From contig CAUDUM010000001.1 in NCBI GenBank assembly GCA_958452575.1, positions 439,490 through 503,489 of the forward strand: 64,000 bases of DNA, written 5' to 3'. The position numbers were made by a program, and so were the translations under genes. This stretch comes from an uncultured Eggerthellaceae bacterium. GTDB taxonomy: Bacteria; Actinomycetota; Coriobacteriia; Coriobacteriales; Eggerthellaceae. The number at the start of each line of letters is the position of its first letter. The stretch's first letter is position 1. The notes under the pieces were generated by a model that had not been told where the DNA came from, did not search any database, and saw only the letters and a program-made list of their open reading frames with translations. This document shows, piece after piece, positions 43,640-52,322 of this stretch.

Positions 43640-45223
43640 TTACAGCTTGACCGACCAGAGGTTCTTCAGATCCGGAAGCGCCTCGCGCAGCTTGTCGAGG
43701 ACCTCGTCGGTCACGTCGCCCTCGACGTTCATGTAAACGAGCGCGCACTGCTCCTCGGGCTTGGTGCCGATCTGCATCGTGGTGATGTTGATGCCCTCCT
43801 CGCCGAGGATGGTGCCGATGGTGCCCACGCGGCCCGGCGCGTCGATGTACTCGAAGATCAACGAGCGAGCACCCGGAGCGATGTCCATCTTGTAGCCGAA
43901 CAACGAGATCAGACGCGGTTTCTCAGTGGCATCCACCATCGTGCAGGCGATCTCGGAACCATCGGCGATCACGCTGACCGCGGTGGAGTAGCCGCCCGCT
44001 TCGCGGCTGCCGGTCGTCTCGACCTTGATGCCGTGGCGCTTGGCGACTGCGGCGGCGTTGACCGGAGTGACGGTTGTGGTGCTGTGATAGGTGAGCAGGC
44101 CCTTGAGCGTGCCTGCGACCAGCATGGACGGATCGGAGGAGATCAGACCGCCCTGCAGGTCGACTTTGAGCGATTTGGGCACCTCGCGGTCGATCTGCGC
44201 CAGCATGCTGCCCATGAGCTCGCAGGCCGGCACATACGGACCGACGGCGCTCATGACCTCGGGCGGCAACGGCGTGAGGTTGATCGCCGTCGGAACGATC
44301 GAGCCCTCAAGGCCTGCGGCGACGAACTCGGCGGTCTGCACGCCGGCGCGCTGCTGCGCCTCTTTGGTGGAAGCTCCCAGATGGGGCATGATCAGGGCGT
44401 TTTCGAACTCGTGAAGGGGGCTGTCGGTGCACGGCTCGTCCTCCCACACGTCGATGCCCGCGGCGAAGATCTTGCCGGCCGCGATGAAGTCGGCCAGAGA
44501 ATCGATGTTGTAGATGCCGCCGCGCGCGACGTTGACCAGGATGACGCCGTCCTTCATGCGGGAATACTGTTCGGGACCGAACATCCCGATGGTCTCTTTC
44601 GTCTTGGGCAGGTGCACCGTGATGAAATCGGCGATGGGAAGGATCTCGTCGATGTCGTCGTATAGCGTGACGCCGAGCTGCTCGGCGCGCTCGGGGCTGC
44701 AATACGGATCGTAGCCGACGAGCTTCATGCCGAAGGCGCGCGCACGCTCGGCCACCAGACCGCCGATGCGGCCCAAGCCGAAGATGGCGAGCGTCTTCTC
44801 GAAAAGTTCCACGCCCATGAACTTGCCGCGCTCCCACTTGTGCGCGTGCATAGATGCGTTTGCCTGCGCGGTGTTGCGGGCGCAGGCCAGGATCAGGCAC
44901 ATGGTCTGCTCGGCGGCGGACACGATGTTGGAGGTCGGCGCGTTGCAGACGATGACGCCGCGATCGGTTGCCGCGGCGACGTCGACGTTATCCACTCCCA
45001 CGCCCGCTCGACCGATGATCTTGAGCTTGGCGCCCGCCTCTATGACCTCGCGCGTGACCTGGGTGCCGGAGCGCACGATAAGGGCGTCGTAATCGGGGAT
45101 CGTGGAGATCAGCTCCTCGGGCGTGAGGTCGAGCAGCATGTCGACCTGAAAGCCCTTGCCGCGCAAAACCTCAAGGCCGGCATCCGCCAGCTTGTCGGTA
45201 ACCAGCACCTTCATCTGATCCAT
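43640..45223 (-). CDS. serA: D-3-phosphoglycerate dehydrogenase
   Basis: This 527-residue enzyme starts serine synthesis by oxidising 3-phosphoglycerate. It has the D-2-hydroxyacid dehydrogenase catalytic and NAD domains (GRAGVGVDNVDVAAATDRG, then IFGLGRIGGLVAERA and DVWEDEP). An allosteric substrate-binding domain of about 130 residues and a C-terminal ACT domain (about 455-527, FEYIDAPGRVGTIGTILGE) follow. This long form is typical of Actinobacteria and is usually feedback-regulated by serine. The ATG at 45221-45223 is 7 bases after AAAGGA. Confidence 0.94.
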   Translation of the reverse strand: MDQMKVLVTDKLADAGLEVLRGKGFQVDMLLDLTPEELISTIPDYDALIVRSGTQVTREVIEAGAKLKIIGRAGVGVDNVDVAAATDRGVIVCNAPTSNIVSAAEQTMCLILACARNTAQANASMHAHKWERGKFMGVELFEKTLAIFGLGRIGGLVAERARAFGMKLVGYDPYCSPERAEQLGVTLYDDIDEILPIADFITVHLPKTKETIGMFGPEQYSRMKDGVILVNVARGGIYNIDSLADFIAAGKIFAAGIDVWEDEPCTDSPLHEFENALIMPHLGASTKEAQQRAGVQTAEFVAAGLEGSIVPTAINLTPLPPEVMSAVGPYVPACELMGSMLAQIDREVPKSLKVDLQGGLISSDPSMLVAGTLKGLLTYHSTTTVTPVNAAAVAKRHGIKVETTGSREAGGYSTAVSVIADGSEIACTMVDATEKPRLISLFGYKMDIAPGARSLIFEYIDAPGRVGTIGTILGEEGINITTMQIGTKPEEQCALVYMNVEGDVTDEVLDKLREALPDLKNLWSVKL

Positions 45224-45601
45224 TGTCGAATCCTTTCGCCCGTGCATCGCGTGAAGCGCGCGGATGGCAGACGCACATCCAGCGCTCCCCCTTTCCAATC
45301 GGATTATATCGAGCACGTCCGACGGCGCATCCTCAACCCGGATGAGCGGGACGAAGCCCCGGCGGAGGGAGGCGAACGCGGGATGACGGCAAAGAAACCC
45401 GTGGGTACGGAACCGGGCGGGAGCAAAGGGTGAGGGCTGAGCAACGCATTCCGCGAGCCGCGAACACGCAGACAATGGAAGATGCGACGTAACAGGATTG
45501 AAATCGGATATGTTTCGGATTGTTACATAATCGCCGCAGCGCGATGGACGCTTTCTATAATGAGCGCACCGTACCTATTCTCCTAAAGGAGGTTATCCCG
45601 T
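45224..45601. other. Divergent promoter region of serA and gdhA
   Basis: About 378 bases without a gene. A TATAAT (minus strand, 45308-45303) lies 80 bases upstream of serA, and a TATAAT (45556-45561) lies 40 bases upstream of gdhA; neither has a convincing -35. The gdhA ribosome binding site AAAGGAGG directly follows a complementary CTCCT, so a short hairpin could mask it. Confidence 0.5.
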
Positions 45602-46933
45602 ATGAGCTATGTCAGCCGCATCATCGACCAGGTCAAGGAGAAGAACGCCGAGCAGCCGGAGTTCATCCAGGCCGTCACCGAGGTGCTCACCTCTCTTGAG
45701 CCGGTCATCGATGCACATCCCGAATACGAGGCCGCCGGCCTGCTCGAGCGCATCGTCGAGCCCGAGCGCGTGGTCATGTTCCGCGTCCCCTGGGTCGACG
45801 ACCAGGGCAAGGTCCAGGTCAACCGCGGCTACCGCGTCGAGTTCAACAGCGCCCTGGGCCCCTACAAGGGCGGCCTGCGCCTGCATCCGTCCGTCAACCT
45901 GGGCATCATCAAGTTCCTGGGCTTCGAGCAGATCTTCAAGAACAGCCTGACCACGCTGCCGATGGGCGGAGGCAAGGGCGGTAGCGACTTCGACCCCAAG
46001 GGCAAGTCCGACATGGAGGTCATGCGCTTCTGCCAGAGCTTCATGACCGAGCTGTGCCGCCACATCGGCCCCAACACCGACGTCCCCGCCGGCGACATCG
46101 GAACGGGCGGCCGCGAGATCGGCTTCATGTTCGGCCAGTACAAGCGCATCCGCAACGAGTTCACCGGCGTGCTGACCGGCAAGGGACTCACCTACGGCGG
46201 CTCGCTGGCGCGCACCGAGGCCACCGGCTACGGCCTGGTGTACCTGGTGCAGGAGCACCTGGAGTGCAACGGCGACAGCTTCGAGGGCAAGACCGTGACC
46301 GTCTCCGGCTCGGGCAACGTGGCGATCTACGCCACCCAGAAGGCCCAGCAACTCGGCGCCAAGGTGGTCACGCTGTCTGACTCCACCGGCTGGATCCACG
46401 ATCCCGCCGGCATCGACGTAGCCCTGCTCAAGCAGATCAAAGAGGTCGAGCGCGGCCGCATCAGCGAGTACGCCAAGCGCCGCGAGGGCGTCGAGTACCA
46501 TGACGGCCGCGGCGTGTGGAGCGTCCCCTGCGACATCGCTCTGCCCTGCGCCACGCAGAACGAGCTGTTCCTGGAGGACGCTCAGGCGCTGGCCAAGAAC
46601 GGCTGCAAGATCGTCGCCGAGGGCGCCAACATGCCCACGACGATGGACGCGACCGAGTTCCTGCTTGAGAACGGCGTGACCTTCTTCCCCGGCAAGGCCG
46701 CCAACGCCGGCGGCGTGGCCACCTCCGGCCTGGAGATGTCCCAGAACTCCGAGCGCCTGTCCTGGACGTTCGAGGAGGTCGACGCCAAGCTGCAGGGCAT
46801 CATGAAGAGCATCTACCATGCCGCCGACGACGCCGCCAAGGAGTACGGCCACGAGGGCAACTTCGTCATGGGCGCCAACATCGCCGGCTTCGTCAAGCTC
46901 GCCGATGCCATGATGGCCCAGGGCATCGTGTAG
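45602..46933 (+). CDS. gdhA: NADP-type glutamate dehydrogenase
   Basis: This 443-residue hexameric-type enzyme interconverts glutamate and 2-oxoglutarate plus ammonia. The conserved PMGGGKGGSDFDPKGKS segment (about 121-137) contains the catalytic lysine. QSFMTELCRHIGPNTDVPAG precedes it in function and the NAD(P) domain VSGSGNVAIYATQKA follows. The length and the FRVPWVDDQGKVQVNRGYRV start fit the bacterial GDH subfamily usually using NADP. A near-perfect AAAGGAGG and uniformly GC-ending codons suggest high expression. A terminator follows. Confidence 0.94.
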   Translation: MSYVSRIIDQVKEKNAEQPEFIQAVTEVLTSLEPVIDAHPEYEAAGLLERIVEPERVVMFRVPWVDDQGKVQVNRGYRVEFNSALGPYKGGLRLHPSVNLGIIKFLGFEQIFKNSLTTLPMGGGKGGSDFDPKGKSDMEVMRFCQSFMTELCRHIGPNTDVPAGDIGTGGREIGFMFGQYKRIRNEFTGVLTGKGLTYGGSLARTEATGYGLVYLVQEHLECNGDSFEGKTVTVSGSGNVAIYATQKAQQLGAKVVTLSDSTGWIHDPAGIDVALLKQIKEVERGRISEYAKRREGVEYHDGRGVWSVPCDIALPCATQNELFLEDAQALAKNGCKIVAEGANMPTTMDATEFLLENGVTFFPGKAANAGGVATSGLEMSQNSERLSWTFEEVDAKLQGIMKSIYHAADDAAKEYGHEGNFVMGANIAGFVKLADAMMAQGIV

Positions 46934-46983
46934 GATCGCCTTTCGGACAACCCGCGCTACGGCAATCGCCTGCGCATGAACGC

Positions 46984-47018
46984 AAAAAGCGCCTCGCATC
47001 GTGCGGGGCGCTTTTTCG
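46984..47018. terminator. Terminator after gdhA (two-way)
   Basis: AAAAAGCGCCTCGC (46984-46997) pairs with GCGGGGCGCTTTTT (47003-47016) with one wobble. A-run and T-run flank the stem on both sides, so it can act in either direction between convergent genes. Confidence 0.88.
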
Positions 47019-47084
47019 TATGATATGCCGCTTAGCGGACAGGGTTATTCGCAGGACGGTATTACACGCGATTCCGGAGATCGC

Positions 47085-47759
47085 CTACGAGGCGGATACC
47101 TCCTTAGCCGAAACGACGTTGCTGGGCGAGACGAGCACGACGCCGGCGTCGCCGACCGTGGGCGCATCGACGTAGAACGTCCCGTCCTCGGTCTTCCCCA
47201 TCGCGACCAGGCCCTCGTCGTCGGTGCAGATGACGATGTCGATGCCGACCAAGCGCGAGACCTTCCATTTGTCCGGGGTGATGACGACGGTGAAATCGAC
47301 CTCGGCGCGCTCGAACGCCTGCAGGCACCTCGACACGTCAAGCTGCGTCGCAGGCTCCGCCGCGCTGACGACGCCGATGCGCTTGCCCCCGCGCTTGACG
47401 ATGACGCCCTCCTGATATTTCAACGGGTTGAGCACGTCGAGGAACAGGACCTCGGCCCCCTTGTCGGCGTAATCCTGTTGCAGCGACACTATATCCACCG
47501 CCTCATCCTCGTCTTCCGGCGACGAGCTGAGACGATCGGCCCCCGTCTTGACCGCAGATGGCTCTTCGGACGGGTCCACTGTGCCGGGATAGACGATGGC
47601 GGTGTAGCCTTCCATCTCGCCGACCGTGTCATCGATAGTCGATGCCGCGATGTTCCAGGAATGGCCGGCCAGGATATACCAGCCCAAGCCGATCAAACTC
47701 AAAACGATCAGCAGCATAAACACCGCAAGGGCGATCTTTTCTCGGAAAGACTTCTCCAT
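47085..47759 (-). CDS. Unknown membrane-anchored protein
   Basis: I do not recognise a family. The 224-residue protein has one N-terminal transmembrane helix (residues 10-31, LAVFMLLIVLSLIGLGWYI) and an extracytoplasmic domain. That domain has two alternating alpha/beta-looking stretches (EVLFLDVLNPLKYQEGVIV, VDFTVVITPDKW, GIDIVICTDDEG) that recall part of a calcineurin-like phosphoesterase or nucleotidase fold, but no metal-binding signature is seen. An acidic linker lies at about 65-90. It is convergent with gdhA, next to acetyltransferase and transporter genes with no obvious link. Confidence 0.7.
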   Translation of the reverse strand: MEKSFREKIALAVFMLLIVLSLIGLGWYILAGHSWNIAASTIDDTVGEMEGYTAIVYPGTVDPSEEPSAVKTGADRLSSSPEDEDEAVDIVSLQQDYADKGAEVLFLDVLNPLKYQEGVIVKRGGKRIGVVSAAEPATQLDVSRCLQAFERAEVDFTVVITPDKWKVSRLVGIDIVICTDDEGLVAMGKTEDGTFYVDAPTVGDAGVVLVSPSNVVSAKEVSAS

Positions 47760-47890
47760 AGTGGGACTATTATAGCCGGGTCTGCCTTACGGAAAGGTTT
47801 CGACAGCATGTCGGTTCGATATCCGCGACGTAAGGCCGCCGAGCGTCATGGTGTGCGCACTCGAACAAGCGCGCACCTCCCCCGACGCGC

Positions 47891-48424
47891 CTACACCAGC
47901 TTCTCGAAGGCGACGCGCTCGGGAGTGAGCCCCTCGGCATGCTTGATGCGGATGATGCCGCACTCGGTGAAACCGCACGAGGCGATGAGGCGCAGCATCG
48001 GGACATTGCCGGGATGCGTGTCGACGCGCACGCTGCGCGCGCCGCCCGAACGCGCGATCCGCTCGGCGTTCATCAGCATGAAGCGCGCCGCGCCCTTGCC
48101 GGTGCTGTCGGCCGCGACCGCCACGCGGTGGACGACCGCGTAGGCGGGGTCGGACGAGGACCCCTCGGTGAGCCAAGCGCCCTCGATCTCGTCGTAGTCC
48201 GGCTCGCCGGAAAACGAGATCATGCACGTCGCCGCCAGATGGCCGGACGTGTCCTCGACGACATAGGAGACACCGTCGTCCACGTCTCCGACGACGATCT
48301 CGCGGGCAGGATAGCCCTCGCCCTGCCACTGGTCGATGCCGAGCGCCGCAAGCGACGCCTTGCCGTCCAGAAGGATCTCCATCACGCGACCGATCTCAGC
48401 AACCTTGGTTTTGCGAAGCTCCAC
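47891..48424 (-). CDS. GNAT-family acetyltransferase
   Basis: This 177-residue N-acetyltransferase contains the acetyl-CoA loop region RVAVAADSTGKGAARFMLMNAE, followed by VRVDTHPGNVPMLRLIASCGF. Its start overlaps the end of the EamA transporter gene by 29 bases, so translation is coupled. The sequence clearly resembles the C-terminal domain of the fused protein at 49354-50946 (shared GAWL.EGSS, D.HP.N..M and R.AFE..V), so the two arose by duplication. The substrate is unknown. Confidence 0.85.
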   Translation of the reverse strand: MELRKTKVAEIGRVMEILLDGKASLAALGIDQWQGEGYPAREIVVGDVDDGVSYVVEDTSGHLAATCMISFSGEPDYDEIEGAWLTEGSSSDPAYAVVHRVAVAADSTGKGAARFMLMNAERIARSGGARSVRVDTHPGNVPMLRLIASCGFTECGIIRIKHAEGLTPERVAFEKLV

Positions 48425-49349
48425 TCCCGCCTCTTTCCTTATCCTTCGGTTTAACCGTAACCAACACGACCATGCCGATGATGAGCGCCATGCCGACGAT
48501 GTCGGCCCACGTCACCGGCGTTTGCAGCCACACGGCCGAAAACACCGTCGCAGCCACCGGCTCGATGCAACCCACAAGTCCCGCGAGCATGGCGCCCGCC
48601 TCCTTGACGCCCTGTAGGTAGAACAGGTACGCCAAAAACGTGCCAAGCAGCACCATCGCCGCAAGTGCCGCCACCATCCCCGGCGAGAACTCGACCGGCA
48701 CGCTCCAAGGCTGTTCGATGAGGCAGATGATGACGCCGGCGACGAGCATGCCCAGCCCTGTGACGATGAAGCTCCCCCACTTCGCGAGAAGCTTCTCCGG
48801 CAGAAGCGTGTAGCCGACGAACCCGCATGCGAGGAGAAATCCCCAGACGAGCGCCTCGGACGGGATCGCGAGCCCCTCGAAGCTGCCCTTCGTCGCGATG
48901 AAGAACGTGCCCGCCACGGCCAACAGCACGCCCACGATCTCGCGGATGCGGGGCAGCCGGCGCGCCATCACGCAGACCAGGATGTTGAGCAGAACCAGTC
49001 CGAGCCGCTCCATCACCGTACCCGTGCCGGCGTTGGTGAGCGAGATCGCCGTCAGGTAGCTGTACTGCGTGAGCAGGATGCCGAACGCTGCGAACAACGC
49101 GATCCCGACAAGCGTCTTGGGGTCGCGCACCGCCGCGATCAGCCGATCGCGTTCGCGCGCCGCCGCCACGGCCAGAAACAGCAACGCCGCAAACGGCAGC
49201 CTGATGCAGATGATCCATCCGGGATCCAAGCCGTAGGTCGTGGTGAGCAGCTGCGCGCACGTGCCCGAAAAACCCCAGAAGGTCCCACCGAGGGCGGCGA
49301 ACAGGATGCCGCGCGCGACACGGGCGCGCAGCAAGGCGGCGTTGTCCAT
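48396..49349 (-). CDS. EamA-family (DMT) transporter
   Basis: This 317-residue protein has ten hydrophobic helices arranged as two EamA repeats: GILFAALGGTFWGFSGTCAQLL begins the first and GFLLACGFVGYTLLPEKLL the second. The drug/metabolite transporter superfamily exports amino acids, purines or drugs. It lies between a fused EamA-GNAT gene and an overlapping separate GNAT gene, and is close in sequence to the transporter part of the fusion. The export substrate cannot be read, but acetylation-coupled export of a metabolite is a plausible idea. Confidence 0.87.
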   Translation of the reverse strand: MDNAALLRARVARGILFAALGGTFWGFSGTCAQLLTTTYGLDPGWIICIRLPFAALLFLAVAAARERDRLIAAVRDPKTLVGIALFAAFGILLTQYSYLTAISLTNAGTGTVMERLGLVLLNILVCVMARRLPRIREIVGVLLAVAGTFFIATKGSFEGLAIPSEALVWGFLLACGFVGYTLLPEKLLAKWGSFIVTGLGMLVAGVIICLIEQPWSVPVEFSPGMVAALAAMVLLGTFLAYLFYLQGVKEAGAMLAGLVGCIEPVAATVFSAVWLQTPVTWADIVGMALIIGMVVLVTVKPKDKERGGSGASQNQGC

Positions 49350-49353
49350 CGCG

Positions 49354-50946
49354 CTACACCTCCCTCTCGAATGCAGCGCGGCGCTTCACGCGTCCAAGCG
49401 TGTCGCGGATCTCGACGGTGCCGCAGCGCGAGAACTCCTGCTTTTCAAGCAAGCCGCGCATAGCCTCGTTTTGCGGATGGATATCGCAACGCAGCGTCGC
49501 GCAACCCGCCGAACGCGAGATCGCAAGCGCCCTGTCCAGCATGAACATTCCCACGCCGCGGCGGCGGACGTCGTGCTCAACGCAGGCCCACCGCAGGACG
49601 GCGTAGGAAGACCCCTCCTTCAGCCACGCGCCGTCAATGCCGCGCTGGTAGTTCTTGTCAACGCCGATCGTGACCGCGAACGCGGCGATAAGACGCCCGT
49701 CCGCGTCTTCTACGACATGCATGAGACCCTCGGAGATGCTGCGCATCAAGCGGCGGGAAGAGGGATACTTCTTCCCCTCGTCGACCAGCTGGAGCGCAAC
49801 AAGACCCTCGCGCGTGCGATGCAGCAGATCCGAGATGGCGGCAAAATCCTCGCGTGTCGCCGGACGGCTGGAATAGTAGCCGAGCACCGAGGCGCGACCG
49901 CGGAAGATGGGATCATCCTGAGGAAGCTCGTCGCCCCTCTCGTCCCGGCCCGCTCGATCGGGTTCTCCAACAGAGGAAGCCTCCATCTCCTCCGCTTGCT
50001 GCAACTCGCGGTCGCTGGATCCCGCATCCGCTGGAGATCCGGTCACCAAGAAGATCATGATGAGGATGAGCACGCAGCCAACGCCATCCCAAAGCGACAC
50101 CGGCGTGCCCAGCCACACCGCGCTGATCGCCATGGCGGACACCGGCTCGATGCAGCACAGAAGGCTCGCACGCACAGGACCCGCATCCTTGACGCCCTGC
50201 AGATACAGCAAGTACGCCAGAAACGTTCCGATGACGACGAGCGACGCCAGCGCTGCGATCGCACCGGGCTCGAGCACGATGTCGTACGTCCACGGGCGCA
50301 CGACAGCTGCGGCGACGAAGCCCCCGAACAGCATCGCAAGCCCGGTGACCGAAAGCGATCCCCACTTCTTGAGCACCTGCTCGGGCAGCAGCGTGTAGCA
50401 CGCAAGCCCGATCGCGCACATCACACCCCAGAACAGCCCTTCAGGAGAGATCGACAAAGCGGTGGGATCACCTTGCGTCGCGATGACGAACACGCCCGCG
50501 AGGGCGAACAGGAGCCCGGCGACCTCACGCACCTTGGGTCCGCGGCGGAAGCGAACGCATGTGATGACCATGATGATGACCAAGCCGATCTGCTGGATGA
50601 CCGTCGCCGTGCCGGCATTGGTGTTGGCGATGGCAAGCAGATAGCTCATCTGGGTGAACACGACGCCGAACACGGCGAACAGCGCGATCTGCACAAGGGA
50701 TCGCACGTCGCGCAAGCAGGCGCGCAGCGTGCGGCCGTCCATGAAGATCGCCAGCAGCATGAAAACGACGGCGGCGATGGCGAGGCGCACGCAGGTGACC
50801 CACAGGGAGGGAATGCCGAAGTTGTTGAGCAGAAGCTGGGCGCACGTACCCGAAAAGCCCCATGCGGCACCGCCCAGAAGCGCGCATACCGCGCCGCGCA
50901 TCACATGGCCGCCGCCCTGGGCAGCAGCCGTTGCCGCCTGCGCCAT
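49354..50946 (-). CDS. EamA transporter fused to a GNAT acetyltransferase domain
   Basis: This 530-residue protein combines a ten-helix EamA transporter (residues about 15-300, AVCALLGGAAWGFSGTCAQLL, later GLACYTLLPEQVL) with a charged linker of about 65 residues and a C-terminal GNAT domain (about 365-530). The GNAT domain contains CVEHDVRRRGVGMFMLDRAL, an acetyl-CoA-binding R-x-x-G-x-G-like loop. The start at 50944-50946 follows AAGGGGGG. The next two genes repeat the same two parts as separate proteins. The fusion is one open frame with no frameshift. Confidence 0.88.
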   Translation of the reverse strand: MAQAATAAAQGGGHVMRGAVCALLGGAAWGFSGTCAQLLLNNFGIPSLWVTCVRLAIAAVVFMLLAIFMDGRTLRACLRDVRSLVQIALFAVFGVVFTQMSYLLAIANTNAGTATVIQQIGLVIIMVITCVRFRRGPKVREVAGLLFALAGVFVIATQGDPTALSISPEGLFWGVMCAIGLACYTLLPEQVLKKWGSLSVTGLAMLFGGFVAAAVVRPWTYDIVLEPGAIAALASLVVIGTFLAYLLYLQGVKDAGPVRASLLCCIEPVSAMAISAVWLGTPVSLWDGVGCVLILIMIFLVTGSPADAGSSDRELQQAEEMEASSVGEPDRAGRDERGDELPQDDPIFRGRASVLGYYSSRPATREDFAAISDLLHRTREGLVALQLVDEGKKYPSSRRLMRSISEGLMHVVEDADGRLIAAFAVTIGVDKNYQRGIDGAWLKEGSSYAVLRWACVEHDVRRRGVGMFMLDRALAISRSAGCATLRCDIHPQNEAMRGLLEKQEFSRCGTVEIRDTLGRVKRRAAFEREV

Positions 50947-51056
50947 CAGCCCCCCTTTCTCCCTGCCTTGGTGATTTTGCCAGCGAGAAATTGTCCCATG
51001 AGAAGCCCCTGGGCGCCACACCCTATTGTGATGATTTAAGCAGGTTCACACCATTC

Positions 51057-51635
51057 TCACGCCAGGAAATCGACGACTCCGGAATGGGTGTGGTAGACGG
51101 CTCCGGCGATGCGGAGGCCATCCTCTTGGCACAGGCTTTCCAGCTGCGGGCAGGATGCGAGCGCCGCCATGCCGGCGCGCACATTAAGCTCGCTTGCACG
51201 ATAGGGATCGCGCTCGTTTCCGATGGCACGGGCGATCGGAGAAGTAAGCGGCTCCATGACGCCGTCGGCATGCGCATCCGTATGTTCGGACGCCTCGATC
51301 GTGGCCTGGATCGCACCGCATCCGGTATGCCCCACGACAAGCACGAGCTTGACGCCGAGATGCTCGCAAGCGTACACGACGCTGGCAAGCTCGACGGGAC
51401 CCACGACGTTGCCTGCCGTGCGCACGACGAACAGATCGCCCAACCCCATCATGAACATGTGCTCGGGGACGGTGCGCGAGTCTGCACAGGATACGACCAC
51501 GGCAAAGGGGTTCTGTCCGTACGCGTAAAGCTCCTCGATGCGTTCGCTCGACAGGTCCCGCTCATGCGCGCGAACGGTCACGAAATCGTGGTTGCCTCTC
51601 TTCAAGCGCTCAAGCGCTTCATCAGCCGACAACAT
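51057..51635 (-). CDS. Beta-class carbonic anhydrase
   Basis: This 192-residue enzyme interconverts CO2 and bicarbonate. The zinc ligands are visible in SCADSRTVPEHMF (Cys, Asp-Arg dyad) and GHTGCGAI (His and Cys), with VVRTAGNVV between. The short N-terminal helix is typical of small beta-class forms. AAGGAGG lies 6 bases before the ATG at 51633-51635. It stands alone between a GNAT gene and the EamA-GNAT fusion. Confidence 0.9.
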   Translation of the reverse strand: MLSADEALERLKRGNHDFVTVRAHERDLSSERIEELYAYGQNPFAVVVSCADSRTVPEHMFMMGLGDLFVVRTAGNVVGPVELASVVYACEHLGVKLVLVVGHTGCGAIQATIEASEHTDAHADGVMEPLTSPIARAIGNERDPYRASELNVRAGMAALASCPQLESLCQEDGLRIAGAVYHTHSGVVDFLA

Positions 51636-51705
51636 GGAAACCTCCTTCATTAGCGACGCACAGACGCAGCGCGCATTGCGGGCACCGGGCGTCGGACGAA
51701 ACAAA

Positions 51706-51771
51706 CTTCTGAGGACTTCTTCCTATATCCGGCCGTAAAAAAGGCTAGTTTCGGGAAGAAGTCCTCAGAAG
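51706..51771 (-). terminator. Long hairpin, probable terminator of the GNAT gene
   Basis: A perfect 18-base inverted repeat (CTTCTGAGGACTTCTTCC at 51706-51723, complement at 51754-51771) encloses a 30-base loop containing a T6 run on the minus strand. The minus strand continues TTTGTTTCG after the stem. The stem length is well beyond what termination needs, so it may also be a mobile palindromic element. Confidence 0.65.
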
Positions 51772-51789
51772 CTGACGAAAAGCGTCCGC

Positions 51790-52320
51790 TTACGCGGGAT
51801 GATGAAAGATGATCATATCCTCGTAGACGCCCTCGCCGTTGAGGAAGCCGCCGGGGATGACGCCGATGCGGGCGAACCCCATGCTCTCGTACAAGCGGAT
51901 CGCCGAAAGATTGCTGGCCACCACGGCATTGAACTGAAGCCCGCGGAAACCGCACGGCTTCAGGTTGTCGAGGGAGTCCTGGACGAGGGCTCGCCCGACC
52001 CCTCGACCACGGCAGGACGAATCGACCGCGTAGCTGGTGTTGGCCGTATGCGCACAGCGGCCGACGTTGTTGGGATGCAGGATGTAGAGGCCGACGACCT
52101 TGCCAGCCGCAGACGAACCGTCCCCATCGCAGTCCGAGCCAAAAGCATCCTCGCAATCGACCGCCACCGCCGTGCGCGTCTGGGAGGCGAAGAACGCCTC
52201 GGCCTCTTCGTCGTCGGCCAACTCTTCGAACTGGGGAAACGCGTTTCCAGCGCGCACGACCTCGTTCCATATGGCACGCATGCGCGGAACATCCTCAGAA
52301 CGATAAGCGCGAATACGCAC
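51790..52320 (-). CDS. GNAT-family acetyltransferase
   Basis: This protein of about 176 residues is an N-acetyltransferase. It contains TSYAVDSSCRGRGVGRALVQDSLD (acetyl-CoA pyrophosphate loop RGRGVG) and NLSAIRLYESMGFARIGVIPGGF, typical of phosphinothricin-type acetyltransferases. The start is uncertain: GTG codons at 52320, 52329 and 52332 are in frame, and the first two overlap or abut the ftsY stop codon. It follows ftsY on the same transcript. The substrate is unknown. Confidence 0.83.
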   Translation of the reverse strand: MRIRAYRSEDVPRMRAIWNEVVRAGNAFPQFEELADDEEAEAFFASQTRTAVAVDCEDAFGSDCDGDGSSAAGKVVGLYILHPNNVGRCAHTANTSYAVDSSCRGRGVGRALVQDSLDNLKPCGFRGLQFNAVVASNLSAIRLYESMGFARIGVIPGGFLNGEGVYEDMIIFHHPA

Positions 52321-52322
52321 GC

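Noticed and set aside
45586..45597. CTCCT-AAAGGAG hairpin masking the gdhA ribosome binding site
   Set aside because: The stem is only about five base pairs with a two-base loop, too weak and short to claim as a regulatory switch.
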